From contig JAZNNR010000032.1 of NCBI GenBank assembly GCA_045580325.1, forward strand, positions 62,001 to 126,000: a stretch of 64,000 nt of DNA. The letters are read 5' to 3'. The notes under the pieces are model-generated. The model ran no database searches. It was not told where the DNA came from and saw only the letters and a program-made list of their open reading frames with translations. Within the stretch, counting starts at the first letter, position 1; each line of letters begins with the position of its first letter. Position numbers and translations under genes: made by a program. Positions 7,615-16,158 of the stretch are shown here, piece by piece. The DNA is from SIG672 sp045580325 (lineage in GTDB: Bacteria; Bacillota; Clostridia; Oscillospirales; CAG-272).

Positions 7615-9012
7615 ATGGCAAAAGTAAAAATTTGTGAAACAGTTCTCCGCGACTCACACCAGTCCCTTATCGCGACTCGTATGACCACGCAGGAAATGCT
7701 CCCCATACTCAAAGCTCTTGACGAGGTTGGATATCACTCTCTCGAGGCTTGGGGCGGCGCGACCTTCGACTCCTGCCTGCGTTTCCTTAACGAAGATCCT
7801 TGGCAGCGTCTGAGAGTTATCCGCGATAACGTAAAGAACACAAAGCTTCAGATGCTTTTCAGAGGACAGAATATCCTCGGATACCGCCACTATGCTGACG
7901 ACGTTGTTGAATACTTCGTACAGAAGTCGATAGCAAACGGTATTGATATTATTCGTATTTTCGACGCTCTTAACGACGAAAGAAACCTTCGTACAGCTAT
8001 AAACGCTACAAAGAAGGAAAAGGGACACGTTCAGGTTGCGTTCTCTTATACAACAGGTCCTTGCTATACGACCGAGTATTTCGTAGACTACACAAAGCGT
8101 CTTGTCGATATGGGTGTTGACTCTATCTGTATCAAGGATATGGCAGGTCTTCTTAAGCCTTATGCGGCAGAAGAGCTCGTTAAGGCTCTCAAAACTGAGA
8201 TCCCCGATCTTCCCGTAGAGCTTCACACACACTACACAGCAGGTCTTGCATCTATGACAGCTCTCAAGGCTATCGAAGCAGGCTGCGATATTATTGACAC
8301 AGCAATTTCTCCTCTCGCTCTCGGAACATCTCAGCCTCCCACAGAGCCTATCGTAGCGGCACTTCAGGGCACACCTTACGATACAGGTCTTGATCTTGAA
8401 AAGCTCAACGTAGTAGGAAAGCACTTTGAGGCTCTGCGCGAAAAGTATCTTGAAAACGGACTTCTGAGTCCGAAGGTACTCAAGGTTGACGTTAACGCGC
8501 TTCTTTATCAGGTTCCCGGCGGAATGCTCTCCAACCTTATTTCTCAGCTTAAGAACCTCGGCAAGAGCGACAAGCTGACAGAGGTTCTTGAGGAAGTACC
8601 GAGAGTACGTGCAGACGCGGGATATCCTCCGCTTGTAACACCTTCCTCGCAGATCGTTGGTACACAGGCTGTATTTAACGTGATCAACGGACGTTACAAG
8701 ACTGTAACCAAGGAATTCAAGGGACTTATCAGAGGCGAATACGGACAGGCTCCGATGGAGATCGATCCCGAGTTCAGAAAGCAGATCATCGGAAACGAAG
8801 AGCCGATCACCTGCCGTCCCGCAGACAATATTGCTCCCGAGCTTGAAAATCTCAAGAAGAAGGCTGCCGATTACATTCAGCAGGACGAAGACGTTCTTTC
8901 TTACGCACTCTTTGAACAGGTTGCAGAAAAGTTCTTCGAAAAGCGCCGCGAAACACAGCTTGCTCTCGACTCCGAGAACGCTGATCCCGACGCAAAGATC
9001 CACTCTGTATAA
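7615..9012 (+). CDS. oadA: OadA/PycB-type (pyruvate/oxaloacetate) carboxyltransferase lacking a biotinyl domain
   Basis: 465 residues: an HMGL-like TIM barrel beginning RDSHQSLIATRMTT, with CIKDMAG (putative carboxylated Lys, about residue 175) and the metal motif LHTHYTAG (about 203), followed by the PYC_OADA conserved domain (about 290-440). The usual C-terminal biotinyl domain of OadA (family members near 590 residues) is absent, so it resembles the 5S subunit of transcarboxylase and must use the separate carrier encoded upstream. Having this second carboxyltransferase in an MmdADCB operon is unusual (see findings). A strong terminator follows. Confidence 0.93.
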   Translation: MAKVKICETVLRDSHQSLIATRMTTQEMLPILKALDEVGYHSLEAWGGATFDSCLRFLNEDPWQRLRVIRDNVKNTKLQMLFRGQNILGYRHYADDVVEYFVQKSIANGIDIIRIFDALNDERNLRTAINATKKEKGHVQVAFSYTTGPCYTTEYFVDYTKRLVDMGVDSICIKDMAGLLKPYAAEELVKALKTEIPDLPVELHTHYTAGLASMTALKAIEAGCDIIDTAISPLALGTSQPPTEPIVAALQGTPYDTGLDLEKLNVVGKHFEALREKYLENGLLSPKVLKVDVNALLYQVPGGMLSNLISQLKNLGKSDKLTEVLEEVPRVRADAGYPPLVTPSSQIVGTQAVFNVINGRYKTVTKEFKGLIRGEYGQAPMEIDPEFRKQIIGNEEPITCRPADNIAPELENLKKKAADYIQQDEDVLSYALFEQVAEKFFEKRRETQLALDSENADPDAKIHSV

Positions 9013-9022
9013 AGTATAATAA

Positions 9023-9058
9023 AAAGCCAACGGATTTTTAGAATCCGTTGGCTTTTTT
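9023..9058. terminator. Bidirectional terminator after oadA
   Basis: A 12-bp stem AGCCAACGGATT with its complement, flanked by A-run and T-run on both sides. It serves the plus operon and the convergent minus metallophosphoesterase operon. Confidence 0.95.
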
Positions 9059-9121
9059 TGTAATGGTCAGTTGTTTTGAAAAAGGATGGGGTGAAAACCA
9101 CCGTTTCAAGTAGCCGGTGAT

Positions 9122-12067
9122 TTATTTACGTCTGTGAAGTAAAAGTATGCAAACTATAACGATGATTACAGCCGCTGCTACGGGCAGAAGGAAGAGGGGA
9201 GAGAAGCTACTTTCATTTTTGTTGTCTTCTCCCGTAATGCTGTTTTCAGGCGTAGTGTCTTGGTCGTCCGCAGGCTTTTCCTTCTCAAAATCCGCCACCG
9301 GCAGATACTTGGTCTTACCGGAGGAGACCTTCTCAGCAGTACCTTCATAAAGCAGAGTGCCGTCCGGCTTTTCTATCTTTAGGGAAACGTCATAAGATTT
9401 ATTTGACTCAATGGTATCAAACTCGGGGTAGTCTGCCAAGTTGAAGCCAATCGCAAGTCGTCCGACCGTTTCAAAAGGAGTAACCTTTTGAATTTTGTCG
9501 CCGATTTTCAGGGTATAAACGAGTCCTTCTTCAAAAAGAGGCGCGCCGATATGCTCGGCAGAGGCTGTGCTCACCTTTAAAAGCAGAATGGATGCGGTTT
9601 TACCGTTATAGTTTCTCTGCACAAGTCCCCACATGAGAGGAGCAAGCTGATAGTTCGGTGAAGGCTGTTCGGCATCGCCGTCCTCGTCGGGCACAAGACC
9701 TTCAACACGGGTGAAAACAAGCACGCCGTCCTTTTCGGAAACAGAGGAAAGCAGGGAAGTGTTGAATCGGTCCCCAAGCACCTTTTTCAGAGCATTCATA
9801 CCTTCCGTATCTCCGACGGTAGTGCGGTCTGAGAGAAGCCTTGCAAGATTTGAAAGAGAAGTAACAGCAGTTGCGTGGCTGTCGGTGAGCGCCGATCCGC
9901 TGTCGGTTTTGCAGTTAGAGTAGACCTTGATCGCCTTGCCACTGCTAAAGGTCTTGAAAATGCTGTCGCCTGTACCGTGAACGTACACGTTATAGACGGT
10001 GGAATAGTTGGTGTAGCAAACGCAGTTGCCCGCAGTAGAGGTCAGCTTCAAGGAAATATCACAGTTTGCGAGAACAGCCCCTTCCTTGATCGTTCTGATG
10101 GGCTGAGCACTGGCGGACGACTCAATGGAGCCGCGCATGACTACGTTGTAAATAGCACCGTAAATATAGGGGAATACCGAGGTCTCATCTGTGGACTTGA
10201 TGTTGACTGTAAGGGTGTATCCGCCACCGTCATAATTTCCGCCAAAGAAGCGTTTATCGTTTCCTTTGGCAGGGGTGCCACGGTATCCTTCAACGCCCGA
10301 CATATCAATATCGGCGGTCTGACGGAAATAAAGTCCCGTTCCAAACATACCCGTCTCAGTCTTAGAGGCGTTAAAGAGGTCGGTCAGCGCCTTGAAGTCG
10401 GTTGCGTTTTCGATCAGGTAGGGGTTTTCAAGGCTTCCTTCGCCCTTGAAAGGAACTTTGGATTCGTTTTTGAAGGAAATATTGATCTTGATGCTCTCTT
10501 TAAGGGTACCGTAGAAGATCTCGACTACGGGGTTTTCGGGACTCAGCTTTCCAACGTTTGAAACACCCCATCCCGAAACGATCTTTTTGGTGCCGTCCTT
10601 GAACGTAGCTTCAATTTCCATACCCTTGCCGTCGAACCATTCTCCCGGAGTGTAAACGGTCTTGTCGGGAGCCTTTTTCAAGGAGATGGAAACCGCGTCC
10701 TGACGGTCTTCGCTGTATGAGGAGAGCAGATAGCAGGCGCGGGGAATGATCTTTCTTGTAGTCAGATTGTAGCCTGTGTAAAGAATATAGTCGTCATAAA
10801 CCGAGACGATGTAGCCCTCGCTTCCTTTTTTGCTAGTGGTGGCGCCTTCGCTGTTGTAGCTGATAGTGCCCGAGGAGGTGTAGCTTCTAGGCTGGGAGGT
10901 AGAGCTGTTGTGGATCATACGGGCGGCAGTGCCGTTTTCGTCCGAGAAATTCAGCATCTCGTATAAAGACAGATGGGTGTGTCCGGACATCAAAATGGCT
11001 TCTTTATATTCGGTAAGAAGCGCCTTGAAGCGCATGTTACCGGCAAACTTTTCGTCAAGAATAATGGGCTGACTGTAAGCACCGTCGACACGGTCTCCGG
11101 GGCCGAAATTGCGCATAAGGGCATGCTCGATGATGAAAATGTTGGTATTAGTACCTGAATAACGGATAAGCAGATCCTCCAACCAGTCAAGCTGCTGAGC
11201 AGAGAAGTTGTCCTGAGAGGGTGATGACGAGGTGGATTTCAGCTCCTGTGCCATAAAAATGAAGAGATTGTCTTTGGCAGTGCCCTCGCCCTTTTTAAGA
11301 AAATGGAAATAGGGGGAGTTTTTGTAGGGGTGGACCTGATCCTCTCCCTTAGTGGTTGACATAAAGAATGTGTTTTCGGGACTGTCGTGGTTGCCCTTGG
11401 CTTCGTATATCTTTTCAAGTGGAAAGGTGGATGCAGAAACAGCGGCGGTGTAGCGTTTGTAATCGTTCATGCCGCCCGATTCGGTAAGGTCTCCCGAGAC
11501 TACCACCATATCTACTCCCTGCGTATCAAAGAAGTTCAGCGCCGCGGTCCACTTTGCCGAAGCACCGTAGTTTTGAGCGTCATAGTTTAGATGTACGTCG
11601 GAAACCGAAGCAAAGGTCAGATCGGCTTGCGAGAGAGATAATCTCTTGCTCGCGGGAAGGGCAAATGAATCGACCGCCCTTGAAATGTCGGAGGTGTCGA
11701 TCGATTTGACCGCTCCTTCAAAAAGGACGATCTGTGTAGCCTTTTCGGGTAAATACATACCGTAGGGCATCTCAAATGACACGGTCTTTCCTGTGATGGC
11801 AATACTTGCAATAGGCTCGTAGTCCTTTAAGACCCCTTTGGTATCGGCAAAGCAAATAACGTACCAGCCCGTTTTTCGACTGCTTTTGCCGGGGGTAATA
11901 GTGATTTTTCCTGCACCGTAGCCCGGAAGATCTGAGATCTGTTTGTCAAATTCGTAGGTAATGGTTGCTTCTTCTGCGGCAAAGCTGTGAAAAGTAAAGG
12001 TATTTAGCAGTACTGAAATCAGTACAAGAATGCAGGAGAGAGCAAGAATGCGAGGTCGCTTTTTCAT
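9122..12067 (-). CDS. Secreted, membrane-anchored metallophosphoesterase with Ig-like and repeat domains
   Basis: 981 residues. N-terminal signal peptide (ILALSCILVLISVLL to about residue 32), then a calcineurin-like phosphoesterase domain with DVH (about 157), GDLTESGG (about 190), GNHDS (about 223) and GHTHLS (about 362). An Ig-like domain of the bacterial Big_3 type follows (VYTPGEWFDGKGMEIEATF), then a GLUG-like beta region (NPYLIENATDFKAL, GGNYDGGGYTL), and finally a C-terminal transmembrane helix followed by HRRK. It should be an outward-facing hydrolase of a phosphoester. I chose ATG 12067 because GGAGAA sits 6-7 nt upstream and the signal peptide then starts properly. A GTG at 12115 would overlap the upstream gene but adds a hydrophilic stretch. 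Confidence 0.85.
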   Translation of the reverse strand: MKKRPRILALSCILVLISVLLNTFTFHSFAAEEATITYEFDKQISDLPGYGAGKITITPGKSSRKTGWYVICFADTKGVLKDYEPIASIAITGKTVSFEMPYGMYLPEKATQIVLFEGAVKSIDTSDISRAVDSFALPASKRLSLSQADLTFASVSDVHLNYDAQNYGASAKWTAALNFFDTQGVDMVVVSGDLTESGGMNDYKRYTAAVSASTFPLEKIYEAKGNHDSPENTFFMSTTKGEDQVHPYKNSPYFHFLKKGEGTAKDNLFIFMAQELKSTSSSPSQDNFSAQQLDWLEDLLIRYSGTNTNIFIIEHALMRNFGPGDRVDGAYSQPIILDEKFAGNMRFKALLTEYKEAILMSGHTHLSLYEMLNFSDENGTAARMIHNSSTSQPRSYTSSGTISYNSEGATTSKKGSEGYIVSVYDDYILYTGYNLTTRKIIPRACYLLSSYSEDRQDAVSISLKKAPDKTVYTPGEWFDGKGMEIEATFKDGTKKIVSGWGVSNVGKLSPENPVVEIFYGTLKESIKINISFKNESKVPFKGEGSLENPYLIENATDFKALTDLFNASKTETGMFGTGLYFRQTADIDMSGVEGYRGTPAKGNDKRFFGGNYDGGGYTLTVNIKSTDETSVFPYIYGAIYNVVMRGSIESSASAQPIRTIKEGAVLANCDISLKLTSTAGNCVCYTNYSTVYNVYVHGTGDSIFKTFSSGKAIKVYSNCKTDSGSALTDSHATAVTSLSNLARLLSDRTTVGDTEGMNALKKVLGDRFNTSLLSSVSEKDGVLVFTRVEGLVPDEDGDAEQPSPNYQLAPLMWGLVQRNYNGKTASILLLKVSTASAEHIGAPLFEEGLVYTLKIGDKIQKVTPFETVGRLAIGFNLADYPEFDTIESNKSYDVSLKIEKPDGTLLYEGTAEKVSSGKTKYLPVADFEKEKPADDQDTTPENSITGEDNKNESSFSPLFLLPVAAAVIIVIVCILLLHRRK

Positions 12068-12111
12068 AGTGTTCTCCAATGGATCATTTTTAAAATTTAA
12101 AGGTTGACTTT

Positions 12112-12606
12112 TCACTCTTCCGATTCGGGAAGGACGTCAAGACCTTCGGACGCGCGGCGGGCAGTTGCCGACAGAAAGAGAATCCATACGTGCGCGAAAA
12201 GGTTTATTATAAAAAACGCTTGAAATCCGCTCACAAGAGTTCCCGATATGCCCATATATATGAGAAGGATTATATCAATTGAAGCGCTTACCGTAACGAT
12301 GTTCATAAGCCTGTAATTCTTACGTGCGAAGATAAGCGCGACAGCAATAAGAATAAGAAGGGCAAGAGAAACGACCGCAAGGAGATAAATAAGCACACGG
12401 CTCTTCTCCGAGGACGATGAAAATTTCGAGTAGTACGCAAAAAACTGCGGAAGATAGAATGAAACGGGTAAAACAAAGCTCGGAAGTATCAGCTCGGCGA
12501 TACAGTTGTAGACTGTTGCCGCCAAAACGATATAGAGCTGTATCATACTCGATTTGAAACGCTTTTTCAGCAGTTTTCGTCGTTGCACGAGAAGTTCGTT
12601 TGTCAT
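12112..12606 (-). CDS. Four-helix integral membrane protein, unknown function
   Basis: 164 residues. After a basic N-terminus (RRKLLKKRFKSS) four hydrophobic helices are visible: MIQLYIVLAATVYNCIAELIL, VLIYLLAVVSLALLILIAVAL, IVTVSASIDIILLIYMGIS, and FFIINLFAHVWILFLSATA. The tail is acidic (EGLDVLPESEE). It sits 18 bp downstream of the CPBP protease gene and 44 bp before the phosphoesterase ATG, so the three probably share a transcript. I do not recognise a family. Confidence 0.7.
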   Translation of the reverse strand: MTNELLVQRRKLLKKRFKSSMIQLYIVLAATVYNCIAELILPSFVLPVSFYLPQFFAYYSKFSSSSEKSRVLIYLLAVVSLALLILIAVALIFARKNYRLMNIVTVSASIDIILLIYMGISGTLVSGFQAFFIINLFAHVWILFLSATARRASEGLDVLPESEE

Positions 12607-12624
12607 TTTATGCTCCCTTTTTTG

Positions 12625-13506
12625 TTATTCTTCGTCGAAGCCGACAGGCATTTTACTCGAAGAGTCGGCAGTTTCGTGAAGGAAAATTAGTATAAGGGCG
12701 ATCGAAAGTGGTACGGACAGGCTCTCGCAGAGAGATAAGAAGGTGTAATAGATCGCCTGCGCTGTTTGCGGCATAGTATCTACGTTTATAAACGAAATAA
12801 GAGATACCGAGTTGAACGCTAAATGAGTCAGTATGCTTGCCTTGATAGAGCGCGTGCGTACAAAGACGGTTCCGAGGAAGCATCCGAGTACGAAAGCGTA
12901 GGTCGACCACACTATATGACCGTGAACGATACCGAAAATAGCGGAAGAAAGTATTACGGCAAGAATATTTCCCGTAGCTGTCGAGATATGCGAGAGCATC
13001 ATCGCGCGGAATATGACCTCTTCAAGTATTGGTGCCATAACAACTGCCGCAAGGATATACCAGACCACGTGCCCCTGGGTTGTCGCCGAAGAGGCTTCGC
13101 CGTAAGACTCAAGAAGGCTCTGCGGGAGATAGGACATAATAAGTGTGGTCGTAAAATTGAGCGAAATTCCCGCAAAAAAGCATATGAGGTCGGTAGAAAA
13201 TCGGGTTTTGTTAAGATAAAACGCCTTTGAGAGCTTTCTTCTGCGTACCGCAAAAAAGAGAGCAAGAGCGGCAAGTATGATCACTCCCGAAACGAGTGAA
13301 AGCATATTTGCGCTTTGGGCGTACATTTCATCTGCGGCATCAAGATTACCTTTGCACCTTGAAACGAAAAACATATACGCCGCGTTGTGCAGCACCATTC
13401 TTACTACGTAATAAAAAAGAAAGTAGCATAAGGCGCGAAGAAACGCCGGTAGCAGCGGTGCTTTGGGATAATAATTCTTGTTTACGTCAAATTTGTTTGG
13501 GGACAT
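12625..13506 (-). CDS. CPBP-family intramembrane glutamic protease (Abi/CAAX-like)
   Basis: 293-residue polytopic membrane protein with the three CPBP motifs in order: EEVIFRAMM (EExxxR, about residue 161), FGIVHGH (FxxxH) and HLAFN (HxxxN). Family members cleave within the membrane and act in peptide maturation, bacteriocin self-immunity or envelope signalling; the substrate here is unknown. It is the first gene of a minus-strand operon with a four-helix protein and the surface phosphoesterase. The start follows a GGAGAAG-type site. Confidence 0.9.
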   Translation of the reverse strand: MSPNKFDVNKNYYPKAPLLPAFLRALCYFLFYYVVRMVLHNAAYMFFVSRCKGNLDAADEMYAQSANMLSLVSGVIILAALALFFAVRRRKLSKAFYLNKTRFSTDLICFFAGISLNFTTTLIMSYLPQSLLESYGEASSATTQGHVVWYILAAVVMAPILEEVIFRAMMLSHISTATGNILAVILSSAIFGIVHGHIVWSTYAFVLGCFLGTVFVRTRSIKASILTHLAFNSVSLISFINVDTMPQTAQAIYYTFLSLCESLSVPLSIALILIFLHETADSSSKMPVGFDEE

Positions 13507-13690
13507 AGTCTTCTCCGTGAGATTTTATAATAAGTAATTATATATTTATATTATCTCACCAGTATGAACAGTTGTTAACATTTTTGAGTATTTTTCGCAA
13601 ATTTTATAATAAATTATCTGTAATTTGCCTCGTGGATACGAAATTTGCGGTAAAAGATATAAAAAAAGAGAAGATTTGCTGAAATTATAT

Positions 13691-13719
13691 TTGACAAAAG
13701 AGAAATAGTGCGTTATAAT
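13691..13719 (+). promoter_or_regulatory. Consensus promoter of rnpB
   Basis: Perfect TTGACA, 17 bp, TATAAT, about 7-10 bp before the first base of the RNase P RNA helix P1. Confidence 0.92.
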
Positions 13720-13724
13720 GTAAG

Positions 13725-14113
13725 GTGGAACCGAGCTGTGCTGTCGCGCGGTATGTCGCCGTAAGGTATTACCGTGAGGAAAGTCCGGGCACCGTAGTGC
13801 AGGATAACGGATAACGTCCGCCGAGGGTAACCTCAGGGAAAGTGCAACAGAAATAAACCGCCCGCCCGCAAGGGAAGGCAAGGATGGAAAGGCGAGGTAA
13901 GAGCTCACCGGCACACTGGTAACTTTGTGCGTCAATGTAAACCCTATCCGGTGCAACACCTGTGTAAAGAGGCAGAAATGCCTGTGTCTGCACGGCATAA
14001 TTTTGTCAGGTGGCACAGAGCCGTACGGTAACGTACGGACAAGATAGATGACAGCTCAAGGTCGGCAAGATCTCCGCTGACCCCGACAGAACCCGGCTTA
14101 CAGGCTCGGTTTC
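13725..14113 (+). ncRNA. rnpB: RNase P RNA (bacterial catalytic RNA)
   Basis: The universally conserved 5' core GAGGAAAGTCCGGGC lies at about 13776-13790, and the 3' core ACAGAACCCGGCTTACA at about 14086-14102. The ends pair as helix P1: AACCGAGCTGT at 13729-13739 with ACAGGCTCGGTT at 14100-14111, one bulged base. The roughly 390-nt length fits. The RNA removes 5' leaders of tRNA precursors with RnpA. It is single and free-standing, with a perfect promoter upstream. Confidence 0.95.
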
Positions 14114-14335
14114 GGACCAAAACCGACGGCAAAGCCGTCGCTTCGCAATTTCGCCGCCAGACAGCCGTCTGACTTTTCGCTTCGCGAAAACCGCAAATTG
14201 CACCCCCCGATTATAATTTCCCCTTTTAGCAAAGTTTTTGGGACGAAGTTAAAACAAATTGCAAGCAATTTGTTTGACCCTTTTTTCAAAAAGGGGTTCC
14301 AAGAAAAATTATAAATCTTCTTAACTGAAAGGAAT
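14114..14335. repeat. Palindromic intergenic element, copy 2 (between rnpB and galE)
   Basis: A run of small palindromes: GACGGCAAAGCCGTC, TTCGCTTCGCGAA, AAATTGCAAGCAATTT and CCCTTTTTTCAAAAAGGG, plus the AAAGTTTTTGGGA tag shared with other copies. No gene is visible. galE's AAAGGAATAAACAAA ribosome binding site begins just after it. Confidence 0.7.
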
Positions 14336-14342
14336 AAACAAA

Positions 14343-15341
14343 ATGAAAATTCTTGTAACAGGCGGAACCGGATATATCGGTTCGCACACAGTCGTAGAGC
14401 TTGTAAAGAACGGATACGAGCCTATCATCGTTGACAACCTTATCAACTCCAAGGAGAGCGTACTCGGAAACATTGAAAAGATCTGCGGCGTATATCCCAA
14501 GTTCTACAAGGCAGACATATGCGACGAGGAAGCACTCGAAAAGATCTTCGGCGAAAACGAAATCGAAGCTGTTATCCATTTTGCAGGACTCAAGGCAGTG
14601 GGCGAAAGTGTTGCAAAGCCTCTCGAATATTACTCTAACAACATTTTCGGAACGCTTACTCTCTGCAAGGTTATGAAGAAATACGGCTGCTCGAAGATAG
14701 TGTTCTCCTCTTCGGCAACAGTTTACGGAATGAATAATGTAGCTCCCTACACAGAGGAAATGCCCACGTCGGCAACAAACCCTTATGGACAGACCAAGTT
14801 TATGCAGGAAATTATGCTGAATGATATTGCATTTGCAAACCCCGAAATGTCGGTAGCACTTCTGCGTTACTTCAACCCGATCGGAGCACACGAAAGCGGA
14901 CTCCTCGGCGAAGACCCCAACGGAATTCCGAACAACCTTATGCCCTACATCTGCCGCGTTGCAGACGGACGTCTTGCTTGCCTTACGGTTTACGGCGACG
15001 ACTACGATACTCCCGACGGAACAGGCGTGCGCGACTATATCCACGTAGTTGACCTCGCAGAAGGACATATCGCTGCGCTTAAGTATATCGAAGATAACAA
15101 GGGCGTTCTTACGGTCAACCTCGGAACAGGAAAGGGTAGCAGCGTGCTTGACGTTGTAAACACATTCGAGCGCGTAAACGGCGTCAAAGTAAACCACAAG
15201 ATCGGCGAGCGCCGTCCGGGTGATATTGCTACCTGCTACGCTTCTACCGACAAGGCGAAGGAAGTCCTCGGCTGGGAAGCAAAGCTTGACCTCGACGAAA
15301 TGTGCCGCGACAGCTGGAATTTTATCGTAAAGAACAGATAA
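14343..15341 (+). CDS. galE: UDP-glucose 4-epimerase
   Basis: 332-residue short-chain dehydrogenase-type epimerase interconverting UDP-glucose and UDP-galactose (Leloir pathway and envelope sugar supply). The Rossmann motif GGTGYIGSH opens the protein. The catalytic SSSATVYG and YGQTKFMQE (YxxxK) motifs are present at about residues 122-153, and RYFNPIGAHESG and GERRPGDIATCYA complete the GalE signature. Length is normal. It is monocistronic between rnpB and an intergenic repeat element. Confidence 0.96.
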   Translation: MKILVTGGTGYIGSHTVVELVKNGYEPIIVDNLINSKESVLGNIEKICGVYPKFYKADICDEEALEKIFGENEIEAVIHFAGLKAVGESVAKPLEYYSNNIFGTLTLCKVMKKYGCSKIVFSSSATVYGMNNVAPYTEEMPTSATNPYGQTKFMQEIMLNDIAFANPEMSVALLRYFNPIGAHESGLLGEDPNGIPNNLMPYICRVADGRLACLTVYGDDYDTPDGTGVRDYIHVVDLAEGHIAALKYIEDNKGVLTVNLGTGKGSSVLDVVNTFERVNGVKVNHKIGERRPGDIATCYASTDKAKEVLGWEAKLDLDEMCRDSWNFIVKNR

Positions 15342-15430
15342 GAAGGTTTACCCAAGGGCTCTGCCCTTGGAACCCGCTTAGAAAACTTTTGAAAAAGTTT
15401 TCTAAGGACTTTCAAAACTTTTCTGAAACG
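15342..15430. repeat. Palindromic intergenic element, copy 3 (after galE)
   Basis: Two modules common to the family: CCAAGGGCTCTGCCCTTGG and a stem of TTAGAAAACTTTT with its complement, then CAAAACTTTTCTGAAA. It begins immediately after the galE stop codon. Confidence 0.75.
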
Positions 15431-15440
15431 AAATAATTAC

Positions 15441-15475
15441 AAATCGGCAGAGATGTTGTTTCTCTGCCGATTTTG
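15441..15475 (+). terminator. Terminator of galE
   Basis: Stem AAATCGGCAGAGA with complementary TCTCTGCCGATTTT, a short loop and a T-rich end. Confidence 0.85.
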
Positions 15476-15498
15476 TGTGTGCAGTTGTCCGATTAAAC

Positions 15499-15594
15499 GG
15501 CTCCCTCTTGAGGGAGCTGTCGCAAAGCGACTGAGGGAGTAGCTTATTAACTCCTTCCACCACTTCGTGGTCCCCCTTCCTCAAGAGGAAGGCA
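15499..15594. repeat. MITE-like palindromic element
   Basis: A 96-bp G/C-richer element bounded by related inverted ends (GGCTCCCTCTTGAGGGAGC at the left, CCTTCCTCAAGAGGAAGG at the right). It contains the internal small palindromes GTCGCAAAGCGAC and CCACTTCGTGG. It has no coding frame and resembles small palindromic elements scattered in gut Clostridia genomes; that comparison is from memory. Confidence 0.65.
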
Positions 15595-15617
15595 TATTAT
15601 TCTCCCAAACACAAAAC

Positions 15618-15644
15618 AACACGGCAGAAATTTTCTGCCGTGTT
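15618..15644 (-). terminator. Terminator of the XRE regulator gene
   Basis: A 12-bp stem AACACGGCAGAA with its complement, followed on the minus strand by GTTTTGTGTTT, just downstream of the regulator's stop codon. Confidence 0.8.
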
Positions 15645-15662
15645 AATATTTTATTAAAGTAA

Positions 15663-16001
15663 TTATTTTTTGTTGTTATCACAAGCATTGAGTACACTTT
15701 GTATAATTCTTTGCTTTCCCTGCTCCGAGGCTTGTCTGAAAAATTTTATAAGTGTTTTTTCTCTTTCATCAAGAGTTTCTTCGCTCTTTATATTATGTGT
15801 AGTTGTTGAGGATACGGAATGTGATAAAATTGCGTCTATCGACGTTTCAAAATATATTGACAACAGTTTTAACATTTTTATGTCTGGCGTTCTTCTGCCG
15901 GATTCGTAATTTGCATACGCCTGCCTTGAAATTTTTAGGTAGTCTGCAACATCTTTTTGGGTTACGCCTTTCTTTTTTCTTAAAAGCAGTAAAGTTTCCA
16001 T
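15663..16001 (-). CDS. XRE-family helix-turn-helix transcriptional regulator
   Basis: 112 residues from ATG 16001, chosen because GGAAGGTG lies 6 nt upstream; the longer frame to 16094 would run through the promoter. Residues 3-60 form a Cro/CI-type HTH (LLLLRKKKGVTQKDVADYLKISRQAYANYESGRRTPD). The C-terminal half (EERDEREKTLIKFFRQASEQGKQ-like) is helical and probably dimerises. It is divergently transcribed from a small gene at 16159, and the shared promoter region carries GCAACA-type inverted repeats, so autoregulation and repression of the neighbour are likely. Confidence 0.88.
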   Translation of the reverse strand: METLLLLRKKKGVTQKDVADYLKISRQAYANYESGRRTPDIKMLKLLSIYFETSIDAILSHSVSSTTTHNIKSEETLDEREKTLIKFFRQASEQGKQRIIQSVLNACDNNKK

Positions 16002-16020
16002 ATCATCACCTTCCGTATTT

Positions 16021-16048
16021 ATTATAGCAACAAAATGTGTCAAGTCAA
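16021..16048 (-). promoter_or_regulatory. Promoter of the XRE gene with embedded operator half
   Basis: Minus strand TTGACT, 16 bp, TATAAT. The spacer contains GCAACAAAATGTGTC (16027-16041), an imperfect copy of the operator seen in the divergent promoter. Confidence 0.75.
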
Positions 16049-16087
16049 TAAAAAGCAACAAATCGTAGAAAATATTGTTGAAATCTA

Positions 16088-16116
16088 TTGACAAAGCAAC
16101 AAAATGTTGCTATAAT
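16088..16116 (+). promoter_or_regulatory. Promoter of the 16159 gene with operator in the spacer
   Basis: Perfect TTGACA, 17 bp, TATAAT. The spacer at 16096-16110 is GCAACAAAATGTTGC, an inverted repeat GCAACA-AAA-TGTTGC. Binding there would block RNA polymerase, the classic position for an XRE repressor operator. Confidence 0.85.
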
Positions 16117-16158
16117 GTCTTTGTAAATCAACGAAATTGTTTATAAGGAGATGAAAAT

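Noticed and set aside
12068..12115. Upstream GTG start at 12115 for the phosphoesterase
   Set aside because: It would add 16 polar residues before the signal peptide and has no ribosome binding site, while ATG 12067 has GGAGAA.
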